Part shown: positions 56,040 through 64,000 of the stretch, piece after piece
Position numbering within the stretch: position 1 is the stretch's first letter
How the letters are laid out: each line of letters opens with the position of its first letter
NCBI GenBank assembly: GCA_048268845.1
Contig: JBLWUQ010000007.1
Span: 1-64,000, forward strand
Source of the DNA: Muriiphilus sp048268845
GTDB lineage: Bacteria > Pseudomonadota > Alphaproteobacteria > Rhodobacterales > Rhodobacteraceae
Length of the DNA: 64,000 bases
Direction of reading: 5' to 3'
Notes under the pieces: model-generated
The model's database searches: none
Seen by the model: the letters and a program-made list of their open reading frames with translations, nothing else
What the model was told of the DNA's origin: nothing
Made by a program: the position numbers and the translations under genes

Positions 56040-58178
56040 GTGGCCGAAACCGGGTTCGAGACTATCGACGTGGAAGACCTGAGCAGGGCGCAGGCCAAGG
56101 CGGAACTGACCCGCCTCGCGGCGGTCATCCGCCGCGCCAACCGCGCCTATCACACCGAAGACGCGCCCGAGATCTCCGATGCGGACTACGACGCGGCGAA
56201 ACGGCGAAACGCCGCGATCGAGGCGCGGTTTCCCGCCCTGAAACGGCCCGACAGCCCGTCCGAGCAGGTCGGCGGCGCCGTGGCCGAGGGCTTTGCCAAG
56301 GCCCGCCACCGGGTTCGCATGCTGTCGCTCGCCAATGCCTTCGACGACGACGAGCTTGCCGATTTCGATGCCGGCGTGCGCAGCTTCCTCAATCTCGCGG
56401 CAGATGCACCGCTGGCCTATACCGCCGAGCCGAAGATCGACGGGCTGTCGCTCAGCCTTCGCTATGAAAGCGGCGCATTGGTCGAGGCCGCCACCCGTGG
56501 TGACGGTGCCGTGGGCGAAAACGTCACCGCCAACGCCCGGACCATCTCCGATATTCCGCAAACCATAGCCGATGCGCCGGATGTGCTCGAAGTGCGCGGC
56601 GAGGTCTACATGAGCCATGACGACTTCGCCGCCCTGAACGCCCGCCAGGCCGGGAACGGCGGCAAGACCTTCGCCAACCCGCGCAACGCCGCCGCCGGAT
56701 CGCTGCGCCAGATCGACCCGGGAGTGACCGCCGCCCGGCCGCTGCGCTTCTTCGCCTATGCCTGGGGCGAGGTGTCCGCGCCGCTTGCCGACACCCAGAT
56801 GGGCGCAATCCAACGGCTTGAAGCCTTCGGCTTTGTTACCAACCCCTTGACCCGGCTTTGCACCACGCTCGACGGGATGCAGGCGCATTATGCCCAGATC
56901 GAGGCGCAGCGCGCGACGCTGCCCTATGACATCGACGGCGTGGTCTTCAAGGTCGATGATCTGGCGCTGCAGACGCGGCTCGGGTTTCGCTCGACCACGC
57001 CCCGCTGGGCGATCGCGCGCAAGTTTCCCGCCGAACTGGCCTGGACCCGGCTTGAGGCGATCGACATCCAGGTCGGGCGCACCGGCGCGCTCAGCCCGGT
57101 CGCGCGCCTGACGCCGGTGACGGTGGGTGGCGTCGTGGTGTCGAACGCGACGTTGCACAACGAGGACTATATCGCCGGGCGCGCCTCCACCGGCGCCGAG
57201 ATCCGGGGCGGCAAGGACATCCGCGTCGGCGACTGGGTGCAGGTCTATCGCGCCGGCGACGTGATCCCGAAAGTGGCCGATGTCGACCTTGCCAGACGCC
57301 CCGCCGACGCCGAACCCTACGTGTTCCCGACCACCTGCCCGGAATGTGGGTCCGAGGCGGTGCGCGATGAGGGCGACGCGGTGCGCCGCTGCACCGGCGG
57401 CATGGTCTGTCCGGCGCAAGCGGTTGAGAAACTGAAGCATTTCGTCAGCCGGGGTGCCTTCGACATCGATGGGTTGGGGGCGAAACAGATCGAGATGTTC
57501 TATCACGACGACACCCTGCCGATCCGCGAACCGGCCGATATCTTCACGCTTGCCGCGCGCGATGGCGAGAGCCTCGCAAAGCTGAAGAACCGCGAAGGCT
57601 GGGGCCAGACCTCGGCGGCCAAGCTGTTCGCTGCCATCGAGGCGCGCCGCCGAATCCCGCTTGATCGCGTCATCTTCGCGCTCGGCATCCGCCACGTCGG
57701 CGAGAGTTCCGCCCGGATTCTGGCGCGCCACTACGGCACCTGGGCCGCATTCAAGGCCGCGATGGATGCCGCCGAGGTCGGGCAGGGCGCGGCATGGGAC
57801 GACCTTCTGAACGTCGACGGGGTCGGCGTGACGATGGCGACGTCGCTCGTCACCGCGTTTCACCAGGAGCCCGAGCGCGCCTTGATCGACCGGCTGGCGG
57901 CCGAGCTTGACATCGAGCCGGTCGCGCCGCCAGCATCCGAGGGCAGCCCGGTTGCGGGCAAGACGCTGGTGTTCACCGGCACGCTGGAAAAGATGACGCG
58001 GGCCGAGGCCAAGGCGCGGGCCGAAGCATTGGGGGCGAAGGTTGCCGGGTCGGTCAGCGCCAAAACCGACCTGTTGATTGCCGGTCCGGGGGCCGGATCG
58101 AAGGCGAAAAAGGCCGCCGAACTGGGGGTCGAGACCATCGACGAAGACGGCTGGCTCGCCCTGATCGGCGCGACATGA
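56040..58178 (+). CDS. ligA: NAD-dependent DNA ligase
   Basis: 712 residues starting at GTG 56040. Adenylated Lys132 in EPKIDGLS; then OB-fold, the Cys4 zinc finger (CPECGS near 433 and CTGG/CPAQ near 455), helix-hairpin-helix repeats and a BRCT domain at the end (GKTLVFTGTLEKMTRAEAKA). It seals nicks in replication and repair. recG overlaps by 4 nt. AAGGGGG precedes the start. Confidence 0.96.
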   Translation: MAETGFETIDVEDLSRAQAKAELTRLAAVIRRANRAYHTEDAPEISDADYDAAKRRNAAIEARFPALKRPDSPSEQVGGAVAEGFAKARHRVRMLSLANAFDDDELADFDAGVRSFLNLAADAPLAYTAEPKIDGLSLSLRYESGALVEAATRGDGAVGENVTANARTISDIPQTIADAPDVLEVRGEVYMSHDDFAALNARQAGNGGKTFANPRNAAAGSLRQIDPGVTAARPLRFFAYAWGEVSAPLADTQMGAIQRLEAFGFVTNPLTRLCTTLDGMQAHYAQIEAQRATLPYDIDGVVFKVDDLALQTRLGFRSTTPRWAIARKFPAELAWTRLEAIDIQVGRTGALSPVARLTPVTVGGVVVSNATLHNEDYIAGRASTGAEIRGGKDIRVGDWVQVYRAGDVIPKVADVDLARRPADAEPYVFPTTCPECGSEAVRDEGDAVRRCTGGMVCPAQAVEKLKHFVSRGAFDIDGLGAKQIEMFYHDDTLPIREPADIFTLAARDGESLAKLKNREGWGQTSAAKLFAAIEARRRIPLDRVIFALGIRHVGESSARILARHYGTWAAFKAAMDAAEVGQGAAWDDLLNVDGVGVTMATSLVTAFHQEPERALIDRLAAELDIEPVAPPASEGSPVAGKTLVFTGTLEKMTRAEAKARAEALGAKVAGSVSAKTDLLIAGPGAGSKAKKAAELGVETIDEDGWLALIGAT

Positions 58179-60265
58179 GCGGGCGGCCGGAGATCCTGTT
58201 TCCGCTGTTCGCAGGGCTCGAGACGCTGGGCGGTGTTGGCGAGAAGACCGCCAAGGCGTTCGCCGCACTCGATATTGCCACGCCGCGCGACCTGTTGTTT
58301 TCGCTGCCCTATTCCGGCATCGACCGGCGCTTTCGCGCCTCGGTGAAGGAGGTGACGCCGCCCGCGACCGTCACCGTCGAGGTCGAGGTCGGCCGCCACA
58401 TCGCGCCGCGCACCAAATCCGGGCCATACCGCGTCGAAGTGCACGACGCGCTGACCGCGTTTCAGCTCGTGTTCTTTCACGCCAATGCCCCTTGGCTCGA
58501 CAAGCAATTGCCGACCGGGCAGCGCCGTGTGGTCTCGGGCAAGGTCGAGCTGTTCGATGGCATCGCCCAGATGGTCCACCCGGATTACATCCTGCGCCCC
58601 GGTCAGGCCGACCAGATCCCGGATTTCGAGCCGGTCTATCACCTGACCGCCGGGGTCACGCAGAAGCTGATGCTGAAGGCGGTCGGCGAGGTTCTGAAAC
58701 GGGTCAAGCCGCTGGCCGAGTGGGTCGATCCGCCGCTGAAGCTGCGCGAACACTGGCCGGACTGGCAGGATGCCGTCACCGCGGCGCACGCGCCTGCGGG
58801 GCCCAACGATCTGTCGCCGCAGGCACCGGCGCGCCGACGGCTGGCCTATGACGAGTTCTTCGCGCATCAGTTGACGCTCGCGCTGGCGCGCGCGCGGGTG
58901 CGGCGCGGCAAGGGACGGGTGAGCCAGGGCACCGGCGCGTTGCAGGCCAAGGTGCGCGCCGCACTGCCCTATGCCCTGACCGGCGCACAGGCGCGCGCGA
59001 TTGCCGAGATCGCGGGCGACATGGCGGCGGGGCTGCGGATGAACCGGCTGCTGCAGGGCGATGTCGGCGCGGGCAAGACGCTGGTGGCGTTCCTTGCCTT
59101 GCTGATCGCGGTCGAGGCGGGCGGGCAGGGGGTGATGATGGCCCCGACCGAGATCCTTGCACGCCAGCATCTGGCCAGCATGGTGCCGCTGGCCGAGACC
59201 GCGGGCGTGGTCGTCGAGATCCTGACCGGGCGCGACAAGGGGGCCGAGCGGCAGGCCAAGCTTGCAGCCCTGGCGCGCGGCGACATTCACGTCCTCGTCG
59301 GCACCCACGCGGTGTTTCAGGACGATGTGACCTATCACGACCTGCGCCTTGCGGTGGTCGATGAACAGCACCGCTTTGGCGTGGGCGAACGGATGCGGCT
59401 GGGGGCCAAGGGCACGGTGACGGATGTGCTGGTGATGACCGCCACGCCGATCCCGCGGTCGCTGGCACTGGCGCAATATGGTGACATGGACGTTTCGGTG
59501 CTGGATGAAAAGCCGCCGGGGCGCAAGCCGATCATCACCGCGATGGTCTCGGACGGGCGGATCGGTGAGGTGGTTGACCGCCTTCGCGGGGCGATCGCCG
59601 AGGGGCAGCAGGCCTATTGGGTCTGTCCGCTGGTCGAGGAAAGCGAAGTGTCCGAACTGACCGCGGCCGAGGAACGATTCAAGCACCTGCGCGCCGCACT
59701 TGGCGAGGGCGTGGTCGGGCTGGTGCATGGGCAGATGCCGGCGGCCGAGCGTGACGCGGCGATGGCGGCGTTCCAGTCGGGCGAAACCAAGGTGCTGGTG
59801 GCGACGACGGTGATCGAGGTCGGCGTCGATGTGCCCAATGCCTCGATCATGGTGGTCGAGCGGGCCGAGTATTTCGGACTGGCGCAGTTGCACCAGTTGC
59901 GCGGCCGCGTCGGGCGCGGCGAGACGCAATCGACCTGCCTGCTGCTCTATCAACCGCCCTTGACCGAGGGCGGCGAGCGGCGGCTTCGCATCCTGCGCGA
60001 GACCGAGGACGGCTTTCGCATCGCCGAGGAAGACCTTGCGATGCGCGGCGCGGGCGATGTGATCGGCACCGCGCAATCGGGGCTGCCAAGGTTCATGATC
60101 GGCGATCTCGAGACCCAGGCGGCGCTGATGGAAGTGGCCCAGACCGACGCGCGCAACCTGCTGCGCGAAGACCCGGACCTGACATCGGCGCGCGGCGAGG
60201 CGGCGCGGGTGCTGCTGTGGCTGATGCGGCAGGACGAGGCGATCCGTTTGATTTCAGTCGGTTAG
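58175..60265 (+). CDS. recG: ATP-dependent DNA helicase RecG
   Basis: 696 residues. N-terminal wedge (OB) domain, then helicase motifs: Walker A GDVGAGKT, DEQHRFG, MTATPIPRSLAL, and the C-terminal QLRGRVGRGETQS with the TRG-like region. It regresses stalled replication forks. ATG overlaps the ligA stop. Its stop (60263-60265) is followed by a short region with two LexA-box-like repeats. Confidence 0.96.
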   Translation: MSGRPEILFPLFAGLETLGGVGEKTAKAFAALDIATPRDLLFSLPYSGIDRRFRASVKEVTPPATVTVEVEVGRHIAPRTKSGPYRVEVHDALTAFQLVFFHANAPWLDKQLPTGQRRVVSGKVELFDGIAQMVHPDYILRPGQADQIPDFEPVYHLTAGVTQKLMLKAVGEVLKRVKPLAEWVDPPLKLREHWPDWQDAVTAAHAPAGPNDLSPQAPARRRLAYDEFFAHQLTLALARARVRRGKGRVSQGTGALQAKVRAALPYALTGAQARAIAEIAGDMAAGLRMNRLLQGDVGAGKTLVAFLALLIAVEAGGQGVMMAPTEILARQHLASMVPLAETAGVVVEILTGRDKGAERQAKLAALARGDIHVLVGTHAVFQDDVTYHDLRLAVVDEQHRFGVGERMRLGAKGTVTDVLVMTATPIPRSLALAQYGDMDVSVLDEKPPGRKPIITAMVSDGRIGEVVDRLRGAIAEGQQAYWVCPLVEESEVSELTAAEERFKHLRAALGEGVVGLVHGQMPAAERDAAMAAFQSGETKVLVATTVIEVGVDVPNASIMVVERAEYFGLAQLHQLRGRVGRGETQSTCLLLYQPPLTEGGERRLRILRETEDGFRIAEEDLAMRGAGDVIGTAQSGLPRFMIGDLETQAALMEVAQTDARNLLREDPDLTSARGEAARVLLWLMRQDEAIRLISVG

Positions 60266-60292
60266 GGCGTCTCGCGCGAAAAGTTCACGTTT

Positions 60293-60307
60293 GTTCGCAA
60301 AAAGTTC
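60293..60307 (+). promoter_or_regulatory. LexA-box-like direct repeat GTTC-N7-GTTC
   Basis: GTTC (60293-60296), 7 nt (GCAAAAA), GTTC (60304-60307), the alphaproteobacterial LexA-box form. A third GTTC at 60283-60286 precedes it with a 6-nt gap. It sits 86 bp before the small gene at 60393. Confidence 0.6.
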
Positions 60308-60349
60308 TTTACAGATGGTTAACAAATGTGAGAACAAAGGGGCAACGAA

Positions 60350-60364
60350 GAACACAGCCGGAAC
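60350..60364 (-). promoter_or_regulatory. Second LexA-box-like repeat GAAC-N7-GAAC
   Basis: GAAC (60350-60353), 7 nt, GAAC (60361-60364), the same box in the opposite orientation, 28 nt before the ATG at 60393. Two boxes within 72 bp suggest cooperative LexA binding. Confidence 0.5.
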
Positions 60365-60392
60365 GCACGGCGCGAGAGCAGGAGCCCGAGAC

Positions 60393-60515
60393 ATGCTGAA
60401 CGAGATCAAGGACGTTCTGATGCGATCCTCTGCCACGATCTGGCAGGACATCGCCGGCGGCACCGCGCTGATGGTGGTGCTGATCGCCGCGCTGCATCTG
60501 CCCGGAGCGCTCTGA
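60393..60515 (+). CDS. 40-residue membrane protein, possibly SOS-regulated
   Basis: ATG 60393 with AGGAG 8 nt upstream. MLNEIKDVLMRSSATIWQDI is an amphipathic N-terminus; AGGTALMVVLIAALHLPGAL is a single membrane helix ending at the stop. It has its own T7-tailed terminator at 60687-60718. Two LexA-box-like repeats lie upstream and recG precedes it. Caulobacter has small SOS-induced inner-membrane division inhibitors (SidA, DidA); I see no sequence likeness, only the same size class and context. Confidence 0.65.
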   Translation: MLNEIKDVLMRSSATIWQDIAGGTALMVVLIAALHLPGAL

Positions 60516-60686
60516 CACGGATTTCTTACCAGGTTTCTGCCTGCGGATACGCCCGGTTCCACGCATCCTGTCCCTACGGTCTGTCCCGACCGACCCGAGA
60601 TGCCGGCGGCTCCCAACCGCCCCTGTCCCCCCGGCCAATGCCTCTGTCCCCCGGCCGGGAAACGGAACCGCGACACCGCGTGACTG

Positions 60687-60718
60687 CCGCCGCCTCTTCG
60701 GAGCGCGGCGGTTTTTTT
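60687..60718 (+). terminator. Rho-independent terminator with T7 tail
   Basis: CCGCCGCCTC (60687-60696), loop TTCG, then the complement 60701-60711 with one bulged base, followed by seven T (60712-60718). It closes the plus-strand unit of the small gene and faces the end of the IscU-like gene at 60731. Confidence 0.88.
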
Positions 60719-60730
60719 GTGGGGAAGGGG

Positions 60731-61177
60731 TCAGCCCGCGGCGGCGTTGATCTCGTCGAACGCGGCCAGGGTCGCGTCCCAGGCCAGCAGGATCGAGGCG
60801 TGGCGGTTCTTGTAGTCCTGTGCCGGGCGCAGCACTTCAAGCCCGTCGAACGGCGCGGGCGGGGTCGGACCGTCCGATTTCAGCATCGCCTCGAGCGCGT
60901 CGCGCGCGGCCTGGATCGTGGCGCGGTCCTGCCCGATCACGTCGCGCCCCAGCACCGAGGCCGAGGATTGCCCGAGCGCGCAGGCCTTCACGTTCTGGGC
61001 GAACTCGGTGATCCGCCCATCCCTGACGACCAGATCGACCGTCACCGTCGAGCCGCAGAGCGGCGAGCGTTTCTTGACGCTGGCCATCGGGGCGTCGAGC
61101 TTGCCGGAATGGGGAATGTCGGCCGCAAGCGCGAGGATGCGTTTGGAATAGAGCTGGACGAGGTCGGTATCGCTCAT
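60731..61177 (-). CDS. IscU/NifU-like iron-sulfur scaffold protein
   Basis: 148 residues. Three conserved cysteines hold the nascent cluster: RSPLCGSTVTVDL, VKACALGQSSASV and a third position near LEVLRPAQDYKNRHASI, where SufU/IscU proteins have Cys but this group has Arg or Ser. It belongs to the NifU N-terminal-like family often linked to Suf systems in alphaproteobacteria. With only two evident ligand cysteines, its scaffold activity is less sure. Divergent from hisI. Confidence 0.82.
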   Translation of the reverse strand: MSDTDLVQLYSKRILALAADIPHSGKLDAPMASVKKRSPLCGSTVTVDLVVRDGRITEFAQNVKACALGQSSASVLGRDVIGQDRATIQAARDALEAMLKSDGPTPPAPFDGLEVLRPAQDYKNRHASILLAWDATLAAFDEINAAAG

Positions 61178-61268
61178 GGCATTTTCCTGTGGCTTGGCTT
61201 GGGGTGCTTTCCCTTCGGGCCGCTCAGGTCTAGATAAAACGCAAAGCGTGGAATTGAAAGGGACAGTC

Positions 61269-61628
61269 ATGGCGTTTGACCCCGCACAACTTTGTTACAA
61301 CGATGCGGGCCTTGTGCCGGTGGTGGCGCAGGATCATCGCTCGGGCGAGGTTCTGATGCTGGCCTGGATGAACCAGGCCGCCGTGGCGCGCACGCTGGAA
61401 AGCAGGCGCGTGACCTATTGGAGCCGCTCGCGTCAGGCGTTCTGGGTCAAGGGCGAGACCTCGGGGCATGTGCAAAAGCTGATCGAGTTGCGCTTTGATT
61501 GCGATGCTGACGCGGTGCTGGTGCTGGTCGAGCAGGAAGGCCCGGCCTGCCATACCAACCGGCGGTCGTGTTTCTATTCGGCGGTGCGGGGCGGCGAGGT
61601 GGTCGAGATCCTGGCGCCGATGGCGTGA
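61269..61628 (+). CDS. hisI: Phosphoribosyl-AMP cyclohydrolase
   Basis: 119 residues, monofunctional HisI. MLAWMNQAAVARTLES, TYWSRSRQAFWVKGETSGH, FDCDADAVLVLVEQEGPACH and RRSCFYS give the Asp and Cys ligands for magnesium and zinc. It opens the purine ring in histidine synthesis; no HisE domain is attached. ATG 61269 follows GAAAGGGA. Confidence 0.95.
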   Translation: MAFDPAQLCYNDAGLVPVVAQDHRSGEVLMLAWMNQAAVARTLESRRVTYWSRSRQAFWVKGETSGHVQKLIELRFDCDADAVLVLVEQEGPACHTNRRSCFYSAVRGGEVVEILAPMA

Positions 61629-61641
61629 CATCGGCGCGGCG

Positions 61642-61677
61642 CCGGGGGTTTTTCACCCCCGGACCCCCGCAGAGTAT
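61642..61677 (+). terminator. Hairpin and T-run after hisI (probable repeated terminator element)
   Basis: CCGGGGG (61642-61648) pairs with CCCCCGG (61656-61662); a T-rich loop; then ACCCCCGCAGAG and the TATTTTT run (61675 onward to about 61681), continuing into CCAAGATGAAG. Similar CCCCCGGACCCCCG-plus-T-run tails are familiar from other Rhodobacterales genomes. It lies between the convergent hisI and gluQ genes. Confidence 0.65.
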
Positions 61678-61693
61678 TTTTCCAAGATGAAGC

Positions 61694-62530
61694 TCAGAGC
61701 CCGACCATGCGGCGGATGTCGGCGGGGCTATGGCCGGCCGCGCGGTAGCTCTGGATCGCGCGGGCGTCGTCGCGTTTGGCGAGGCGGTGTCCTGCCTCGT
61801 CGCGGATCAGGCGGTGGTGGTGGTAGGTCGGTGTCGGAAGGCCGAGCAGGCGTTGCAGGAGCACATGGATCGGCGTGGCGGTGAACAGGTCTTCGCCGCG
61901 CACCACATGGGTGATTTCCTGCGCCGCGTCGTCGACAACCACCGCGAGGTGGTAGGAGGTGCCGATATCGCGCCGGGCGAGGACGATATCGCCGACCTCG
62001 TGGGTCAGACGCTCGGGGGTAATGGCCTGCGCGATGCCGCGTCCGGGGCCGGTTTCGCTGAAGGTGAGCGCGCCGGTCAGGGTGGCGGCCCTGGCAATGT
62101 CGAGGCGGATCGCGTCGTCAGGTTCGCGCTCCGCCATCGGGCGCGCGCGGCAGGTTCCGGGGTAGAGCGGGCCATCGGGGCCGGGCTGCGCGCCTTCCTG
62201 CGGGGCGGAGAGGGCGTCGCGAATATCGGCACGGGTGCAGGAACAGGGATAGGTCACGCCCAGGTCTGCCAGGCGGGCAAGTGCCGCGTCATAGGCGGGC
62301 AGGCGGTCGGATTGGCGAATCACCGGTTCCGGCCAGGCGAGGCCGAGCCAATGCAGGTCGTCGTGGATAGCCTCTTCGAACTCGGGCCGGCAGCGCGGCG
62401 TGTCGATGTCCTCGATCCGGAGCAGGAAGCGGCCGCCATTGGCCCGCGCCATGTCCCAGGCGGTGAGGGCCGAGAAGGCGTGGCCGAGGTGCAGAAGCCC
62501 GGTCGGCGAGGGCGCGAATCGGGTGATCAT
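61694..62530 (-). CDS. gluQ: Glutamyl-Q tRNA(Asp) synthetase
   Basis: 278 residues, a shortened GluRS. The HIGH-like motif is HLGH (14-17), the zinc site starts in YPCSCTRADI, and the KMSKS-like loop is LAKRDDARAI. No anticodon-binding domain. It glutamylates queuosine on tRNA-Asp. ATG 62530 is 4 nt from the stop of trmFO, so they form a unit. Confidence 0.94.
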   Translation of the reverse strand: MITRFAPSPTGLLHLGHAFSALTAWDMARANGGRFLLRIEDIDTPRCRPEFEEAIHDDLHWLGLAWPEPVIRQSDRLPAYDAALARLADLGVTYPCSCTRADIRDALSAPQEGAQPGPDGPLYPGTCRARPMAEREPDDAIRLDIARAATLTGALTFSETGPGRGIAQAITPERLTHEVGDIVLARRDIGTSYHLAVVVDDAAQEITHVVRGEDLFTATPIHVLLQRLLGLPTPTYHHHRLIRDEAGHRLAKRDDARAIQSYRAAGHSPADIRRMVGL

Positions 62531-62534
62531 GGGG

Positions 62535-63896
62535 TCACGCCGGGGCAGGGGCTTTCGCGGCGGCGAGCCAGCCTTGCCAGTCATCCTTGGCCCGGTCGGT
62601 ATAGGCCTTGTAGCGGTCGCGCCGCCCGCGCCGCCCGGCTTTCAGCCCCTCGACGGGCGGGAAAAGGCCGAAATTCACGTTCATCGGCTGGAATGTCCTG
62701 GCATCGGCGCCGCCGGTGATGTGGTGCACCAGCGCGCCCATCGCGGTGGTCGCCGGCACCTCGGGCACCGTGCCGCCGAGAATTTCGGCCGCCGCCAGCC
62801 GCCCGGCCAGCAGCCCCATCGCGGCGCTTTCGACATAGCCCTCGACGCCGGTCACCTGGCCTGCGAAACGGATGTTGGGGCGCGAGCGCAGGCGCATCTG
62901 GCTGTCGAGCAGGGTGGGCGAGTTCATGAAGGTGTTGCGGTGGATGCCGCCCAGCCGCGCGAAACTGGCGTTTTCCAGGCCGGGGATCATGCGGAACACC
63001 TCGGTCTGCGCGCCGTATTTCATCTTGGTCTGGAATCCGACCATGTTGAAGAGCGTGCCCAGCGCGTTGTCGCGGCGAAGCTGGACCACGGCATAGGCCT
63101 TTTCGTCCGGCTTGTGCGTGTTGGTCAGCCCGACCGGCTTCATGGGGCCGTGGCGCAGCGTCTCGCGGCCGCGTTCGGCCATCACCTCGATCGGCAGGCA
63201 GCCGTCGAAATAGCTCGCGGTTTCGCCCTCGTGGAACTCGGTCTTGTCGGCGGCCAGAAGTGCGTCGATGAAGGCTTCGTATTCATCGCGGTTCATCGGG
63301 CAGTTGAGGTAGGCGCGGCGCTCGTCCTCGGTGTCGCCCTTGTCATAGCGCGACTGCGCCCAGACGACGTTCATGTCGATGGATTCGGCATAGATGATGG
63401 GCGCGATGGCGTCGAAAAAGGCGAGGCGCTCGGCGCCGGTTTCGGCCTGGATCGCGGCACCGAGGGCGGGCGAGGTCAAGGGGCCGGTGGCGAAGATCCA
63501 GTGGCCGCTGTCGGGCAGGGCGGTGATTTCGCCTTCGACCACGGTGACGTTGGGCAGCGCCCGAAGGATGTCGTTCACGTCCTGCGAAAACGGCTCGCGG
63601 TCGACGGCCAGCGCTCCGCCGGCGGGCAGGCGGTGGCGGTCGGCGGACTGCATGATCAGGCTGCCGGCCGCGCGCATTTCCCAGTGCAACAGCCCGACCG
63701 CGTTCTGCTCGTCATCATCCGAGCGAAACGAGTTCGAGCATACCATCTCGGCCAGCTTGCCGGTTTGGTGCGCGAAGGTGCCGACCTTGGGGCGCATCTC
63801 GTGGATGACCACGTCAAGCCCGGCCCCAGCCGCCTGCCATGCGGCTTCTGACCCGGCCATGCCGCCGCCGACGATGTGAAGTGTCCTGTCCGTCAT
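62535..63896 (-). CDS. trmFO: TrmFO: folate-dependent tRNA U54 methyltransferase
   Basis: 453 residues. FAD motif IVGGGMAGSEAAWQA at the N-terminus; EMVCSNSFRSDD, FATGPLTSPALG and GRLAAAEILGG are TrmFO blocks. It methylates U54 of tRNA with methylene-tetrahydrofolate and FADH2. Found in many alphaproteobacteria in place of TrmA. It heads the trmFO-gluQ unit. Confidence 0.95.
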   Translation of the reverse strand: MTDRTLHIVGGGMAGSEAAWQAAGAGLDVVIHEMRPKVGTFAHQTGKLAEMVCSNSFRSDDDEQNAVGLLHWEMRAAGSLIMQSADRHRLPAGGALAVDREPFSQDVNDILRALPNVTVVEGEITALPDSGHWIFATGPLTSPALGAAIQAETGAERLAFFDAIAPIIYAESIDMNVVWAQSRYDKGDTEDERRAYLNCPMNRDEYEAFIDALLAADKTEFHEGETASYFDGCLPIEVMAERGRETLRHGPMKPVGLTNTHKPDEKAYAVVQLRRDNALGTLFNMVGFQTKMKYGAQTEVFRMIPGLENASFARLGGIHRNTFMNSPTLLDSQMRLRSRPNIRFAGQVTGVEGYVESAAMGLLAGRLAAAEILGGTVPEVPATTAMGALVHHITGGADARTFQPMNVNFGLFPPVEGLKAGRRGRRDRYKAYTDRAKDDWQGWLAAAKAPAPA

Positions 63897-63935
63897 GGCG
63901 TCGATCTATGCATGTCCGAGGCAAAAGGAAAGGCC

Positions 63936-63958
63936 ACGCCGGGGAAGCCCCCCGGCGT
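63936..63958 (-). terminator. Terminator for the gene at the right edge
   Basis: ACGCCGGGG (63936-63944) pairs with CCCCGGCGT (63950-63958). Read on the minus strand the stem is followed by a T-rich stretch (63920-63935). It overlaps the stop codon of the partial minus-strand frame and should end that transcript before trmFO. Confidence 0.6.
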
Positions 63959-64000
63959 CATTCGGCCCCGACGTCTTCGTCTTCGTCGCTGGTTTCGGCG
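63958..64000 (-). CDS. C-terminal end of an unknown gene
   Basis: On the minus strand the last 13 codons before a TGA (63960-63958) read AETSDEDEDVGAE, an acidic tail. The stop sits at a terminator, which supports a real gene end. The family cannot be told from this fragment. Confidence 0.4.
   Translation of the reverse strand, partial: AETSDEDEDVGAE

Noticed and set aside
56000..60076. Very long minus-strand frames opposite ligA and recG
   Set aside because: They mirror two complete, motif-rich genes and have shadow-type composition.
1..64000. tRNA, rRNA, CRISPR arrays, insertion sequences, prophage
   Set aside because: None was seen in the intergenic regions read by eye; no transposase or integrase other than XerD, and no spaced repeats of CRISPR type.

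Overview
The window looks like a chromosomal stretch of a Rhodobacterales alphaproteobacterium (roseobacter or Rhodobacter-like). It is GC-rich, carries a sciP-ctrA pair, an aglEFGAK-type alpha-glucoside operon and a SoxR-regulated sulfur cluster, and many gene pairs overlap by ATGA. I saw no rRNA, tRNA, CRISPR array or insertion sequence. The only broken gene found is a VOC-family pseudogene near 2.3 kb.

Layout. 0-4.5 kb: end of a polysaccharide deacetylase-like gene, an O-acetylhomoserine sulfhydrylase-like enzyme, the VOC pseudogene, a DUF2239 protein, a DxD glycosyltransferase-like protein and a small secreted protein. 4.5-15.6 kb: a sulfide/persulfide island. On the minus strand are soxS, soxR, a soxT-like YeeE transporter and a flavin reductase. 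On the plus strand are soxV, soxY, soxZ, soxE, soxF, two half-size YeeE-type membrane proteins, an ETHE1-like persulfide dioxygenase, a DUF442 sulfurtransferase/phosphatase-like protein and a SulP transporter. soxW, soxX, soxA, soxB, soxC and soxD are absent. Three perfect ATTC-N8-GAAT palindromes sit in front of soxYZ, the YeeE pair and the dioxygenase, and SoxR has two cysteines 66 residues apart as in SqrR-type persulfide sensors. 15.7-20.6 kb: a short-chain dehydrogenase, then an uncharacterised operon with two glycosyltransferase-like proteins. 20.8-30.8 kb: sugar uptake and use, with aglR-bglA-glk on the minus strand divergent from aglE-F-G-A-K, and LacI-type palindromes between them. 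30.9-43.8 kb: mostly housekeeping (prfB, hpt, ratA-like, xerD, aroK-aroB, site-2 protease, ssb, lytic transglycosylase, miaA) plus two cytochrome genes and an AraC regulator. 43.9-53.5 kb: the conserved run pyrH-frr-uppS-cdsA-dxr-rseP-bamA-ompH-fabZ for lipid precursor synthesis and outer-membrane assembly. 53.5-64 kb: mnmA, sciP, ctrA, ligA, recG, a tiny membrane-protein gene with two LexA-box-like repeats in front of it, an IscU-like scaffold, hisI, gluQ and trmFO.

How the parts may work together. In the sulfur island, the flavocytochrome SoxEF would oxidise sulfide in the periplasm. SoxYZ could carry the sulfane sulfur, the YeeE-type proteins could move sulfur species across the membrane, the dioxygenase would oxidise glutathione persulfide to sulfite, and the SulP protein could move the resulting anion. 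SoxR would sense persulfide and derepress the set. This is a fusion of a trimmed sox cluster with a BigR-type detoxification operon. I consider it the most interesting system here, followed by the LexA-box/small-membrane-protein locus after recG and the uncharacterised glycosyltransferase operon at 16.6-20.6 kb.

Start codons were chosen by eye from Shine-Dalgarno spacing and remembered family starts. Family assignments come from recognising motifs, not from database searches.
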